Source: Phaeobacter gallaeciensis (GTDB lineage: Bacteria; Pseudomonadota; Alphaproteobacteria; Rhodobacterales; Rhodobacteraceae). From it: 64,000 bases of DNA. The notes below the pieces were generated by a model, which was given only the letters and a program-made list of their open reading frames with translations, made no database searches and was not told where the DNA came from. The stretch covers positions 1,426,001-1,490,000 of the forward strand of contig NZ_CP015124.1 of NCBI RefSeq assembly GCF_001678945.1, in the 5' to 3' direction. Positions 61,794-64,000 of the stretch are shown here, in pieces. Both the position numbers and the translations under genes were made by a program. The stretch's first letter is position 1; each line of letters opens with the position of its first letter.

Positions 61794-62222
61794 TCAGATC
61801 TCGATCACCAGATGCGGCGTCCCGTCCGAGGTCCGCTCCCGCGAGGTGCCCGAGGGACCGACCGTGCCCCGGATCCGTTTGCGGAAGTTCGAGAAACTGT
61901 CGAATGTGACCACGTCGACCGCCTCGTCGAAATCCAGTTCCAGCCGGAACCAACCGGGTCGCAGCATCTCGACCGCCAGCACCGTCGCCGCGAAGGGCTG
62001 CGACAGATAGGTCCCCTCGATCCGCCCACCGGGGGTGAAACCCTCTGGCGGCCGGTTACCCATCGCGGCGTGGAAAGTATTCCAATCGCGAAACCCATGC
62101 TGCCGGGCGACCAGTTCAAGGCTCTGACTGTGGCTGATCTCGCGCCCTTCGGCCTCCAGCCCGGTGCGCAGACGTTTGGCCTGCGCCTTGGCTTCGACCA
62201 GTGTCGGAAGTGTTGCGCTCAT
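61794..62222 (-). CDS. Small protein, glyoxalase-superfamily-like, function unknown
   Basis: A 142-residue protein starting MSATLPTLVEAKAQAKRLRT. Its N-terminus (residues about 8-55, AKAQAKRLRTGLEAEGREIS then HSQSLELVARQHGFRDWNTF) is a helical motif seen in alphaproteobacterial proteins annotated as glyoxalase superfamily. The rest is beta-rich. It overlaps the MATE gene by 4 nt (ATGA) and is co-transcribed with it. Function not known to me. Confidence 0.72.
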   Translation of the reverse strand: MSATLPTLVEAKAQAKRLRTGLEAEGREISHSQSLELVARQHGFRDWNTFHAAMGNRPPEGFTPGGRIEGTYLSQPFAATVLAVEMLRPGWFRLELDFDEAVDVVTFDSFSNFRKRIRGTVGPSGTSRERTSDGTPHLVIEI

Positions 62223-63610
62223 GACCGCGCCTCCTCTGTTGACGTGAATACCCCCCAGTTCAGCTGGGTGCTGCGCGCGCGGGCCCACAGGACCCAGACC
62301 GCCAACAGCAGCAGAAGGACCTCGGCCGACGGCCCCGCCCACCATATCGCCATTTCACCAAACCACAGCGGCAGGGCAAAGGTCAGCGGAATGGCAAATG
62401 CGAATGGCTTTGTCAGGCTCAGCACCGCCGCCCGGCGGGCATCGCCGATGGCCTGGAAATGGGCCGCCAGCATCATCAGAGGTCCCGACAGGACAAACAA
62501 GGCCAGCATCACCGGCATGATCCCTGCCACCTTTGCAACCACAGCAGGGTCGGTCACAAAGGCCGCTGCGATCTGAGGTGCAAACAGGCTGAACACCGCC
62601 TGCACAGACAGGCAGAACCCCAGTGCCACCAGAACGGCGATCTGCAGACTGTTATCACTGCGCTGCCACAGCCCCGCGCCAAAGTTGTTGCCGGTGATCG
62701 TCTGCATCGCTTGCGACACCCCCAAGAGCGGCAGGAAGCCAAAGGTGACGACCCGCGTCACGATTCCATAGGCTGTGACCGTAACCTCGTAGTCCGAACT
62801 GCCCACCATCTGCAAAGCTGTCAGGATCGCCGAGGAGCCAAGCGCGATACCAATAAAGCCAAGGCTTTGCGGAGCGCCCAGCGCCAGAATGCGCCCGCTG
62901 CCCTGTAGGATTACGTTGCGCAGCACCATGACCGGATGCAGCAGGGTGCCACGGCTGTGACGATAGGCAAGGATCACGCCCAGCGCCAAAAGCTGCGCCT
63001 CGACCGTGCCATAGGCCGAACCGGCAACGCCAAGATCCAGCACCGCGATCATCAGGTAGTTGAAACCGATATTGCCTATCGACACCAGCAGGCTCATCGC
63101 GGCCATCATGCCCACATGCCCCTCGTTGCGCAGGGCGTCAGAATTGACCGCCAGCACAAAGGTCAGCGGCGTGGCAAAGATCAGGATGCCAAGATAGCTG
63201 GCCGACAATTCGGCAAGCGCGCTGTCGCCGCCGGTGACCAGCCAGATCAGCTGCCCACCCAGGCCAAGGTAAAGCAGGATCAGTATGCCCCCCACGACTA
63301 GGGCCAGCCAATGCGCAGCGGCATAGATACGCTCGGCCTCATCAAAGCGGGAGCCGCCAAGGTGGCGGGCCAGAAGGCTCGACATGCCGGCAGAGACCAG
63401 CGTGGCGCAGGCCACGATCAGCATGTAAAACGGAAACACCACGGTGACCGCCGCCAGCGCCTGCGGGCCAACGAAATGCCCCAGAAACAGGGCATCGGCG
63501 ACCGTCAGAAGGCCGTTCATGCTCATGACGAATATGATGGGTATCGCGGTTTTCGCGAAAATGACCGGCAATCGCCCGGTCAGAAATGTATTGGGAGTCG
63601 GATCTTGCAT
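62219..63610 (-). CDS. MATE family efflux transporter
   Basis: A 463-residue protein with about twelve transmembrane segments in two MatE halves. PIIFVMSMNGLLTVADALFL (about 24-43) and ALGAPQSLGFIGIALGSSAI (about 241-260) begin the two repeats. It expels cationic compounds or drugs by Na+ or H+ exchange. First gene of a pair with the 142-residue protein. Confidence 0.93.
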   Translation of the reverse strand: MQDPTPNTFLTGRLPVIFAKTAIPIIFVMSMNGLLTVADALFLGHFVGPQALAAVTVVFPFYMLIVACATLVSAGMSSLLARHLGGSRFDEAERIYAAAHWLALVVGGILILLYLGLGGQLIWLVTGGDSALAELSASYLGILIFATPLTFVLAVNSDALRNEGHVGMMAAMSLLVSIGNIGFNYLMIAVLDLGVAGSAYGTVEAQLLALGVILAYRHSRGTLLHPVMVLRNVILQGSGRILALGAPQSLGFIGIALGSSAILTALQMVGSSDYEVTVTAYGIVTRVVTFGFLPLLGVSQAMQTITGNNFGAGLWQRSDNSLQIAVLVALGFCLSVQAVFSLFAPQIAAAFVTDPAVVAKVAGIMPVMLALFVLSGPLMMLAAHFQAIGDARRAAVLSLTKPFAFAIPLTFALPLWFGEMAIWWAGPSAEVLLLLLAVWVLWARARSTQLNWGVFTSTEEARS

Positions 63611-63829
63611 CGCTCTGAAGCCCTCATGCGTCGATCTCGCTCAATGGATGGGACCCGCGTTACCACCCGCGCGAGACGCGGAGAAGGTGACAGAAACAAT
63701 AGCAATAAACAGAACTTCACCTCGACGAGTACACGTCTGCGGGGGGCGGGCGTCTGCGGCCTGCCCTTGGGGTAGAGCAGGCTTTTGCGCCGGTCAAGCC
63801 CTTTTCCGGTGGCCAGTGATGGCCCTGCC

Positions 63830-64000
63830 TCAGGGTTTTGGCCGTGGCAGCAACACCGCCTCGACCCGGCGGTTTGCCTCCCGCCCTTCGGCCGTGAGGT
63901 TCGATGCGACCGGCACCAGATAGCCGACACCGGCCACCTCAATCCGGGTTTCATCCACCCCGGACTTCTCCACAAGATGGGTCTTCACGGCCTCGGCCCG
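63830..64000 (-). CDS. OmpA-family C-terminal domain protein, N-terminal part outside window
   Basis: Only the last 56 codons are in the window. They read VAGVGYLVPVASNLTAEGRE and end NRRVEAVLLPRPKP, the closing part of an OmpA peptidoglycan-binding domain (the conserved Asn-Arg-Arg-Val-Glu). The gene enters from the right edge, so its length and start cannot be given. Confidence 0.78.
   Translation of the reverse strand, partial: RAEAVKTHLVEKSGVDETRIEVAGVGYLVPVASNLTAEGREANRRVEAVLLPRPKP

Noticed and set aside
63611-63829. Possible small gene between the MATE gene and the clipped OmpA gene.
   Set aside because: No frame here has a ribosome site or recognisable composition; it reads as a promoter spacer.

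Overview
The window is GC-rich, densely coded chromosomal DNA that looks like a marine alphaproteobacterium of the Rhodobacterales (Roseobacter group). Support for this comes from gene content: an ethylmalonyl-CoA-pathway malyl-CoA lyase almost identical in motifs to Rhodobacter Mcl1, a FYDLN acidic protein, MocR-type TauR with Tpa and Xsc, a SoeABC-type sulfite dehydrogenase, DUF1244, an AraC-Ogt fusion, and many Lrp/LysR/GntR regulators next to single metabolic genes. I see no phage, transposase, CRISPR array or rRNA. One tRNA (Ala, anticodon GGC) is present.

Layout. 0-6 kb: end-clipped GMC oxidoreductase, a divergent Lrp regulator/alanine dehydrogenase pair, a small MscS channel, a YtoQ-GNAT pair, a methyltransferase and a LysR regulator. 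6-12.5 kb: a minus-strand housekeeping block, rpmI-rplT, pheS-pheT and pyk. 12.6-15 kb: N-formylglutamate amidohydrolase family, DUF1244, an extradiol-dioxygenase-fold protein and a tiny secreted Cys/His peptide. 15-19.2 kb: a D-amino-acid block (dgcN, dgcA, D-amino-acid aminotransferase) divergent from mcl1. 19.4-25.4 kb: mixed genes including Lrp/LysE, accA, a FadR-type GntR, a YgjP-type metallopeptidase, FYDLN protein and tRNA-Ala.

25.4-43.8 kb is the main accessory region, a taurine/sulfonate island. Tpa transaminates taurine to sulfoacetaldehyde; Xsc converts that with phosphate to acetyl phosphate plus sulfite. Acetyl phosphate can go to acetate and ATP (AckA) or to acetyl-CoA (Pta), and a citrate synthase encoded in the same locus can draw acetyl-CoA into the TCA cycle. 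Sulfite can be exported (TauE/SafE-type protein) or oxidised to sulfate on the cytoplasmic side by SoeABC. TauR lies between tpa and xsc. Paired CTGG(A/C)C(C/T)TAA-like half-sites 22-23 bp apart occur upstream of tpa, tauR and xsc, which I read as the TauR regulon. An ArsR/ArsP-type permease pair sits inside the island. A BKACE (DUF849)/class III aminotransferase operon of unknown substrate lies divergently beside tpa.

43.8-64 kb: dapA, a soluble lytic transglycosylase, MnmD facing a separate MnmC-like FAD oxidase, an HTD2/MaoC-like hydratase, an FMN reductase, an OmpA lipoprotein, an AraC-Ogt repair fusion divergent from nth, a PfkB kinase, a MarR/EamA pair with two tandem palindromic operators, rppH, a FadH-like dienoyl-CoA reductase, a pair of dimeric-barrel proteins divergent from a LysR gene, a MATE exporter and a clipped OmpA-domain gene.

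Between genes, mostly convergent ones, there is a modular palindromic repeat built from a hairpin, a GCCCAACGGG box, a second hairpin and a GGCGGGAG box. Six copies are visible. At two loci it is part of a longer composite of about 200 bp with two more palindromes. All calls rest on reading translated motifs and gene context; no database search was run.
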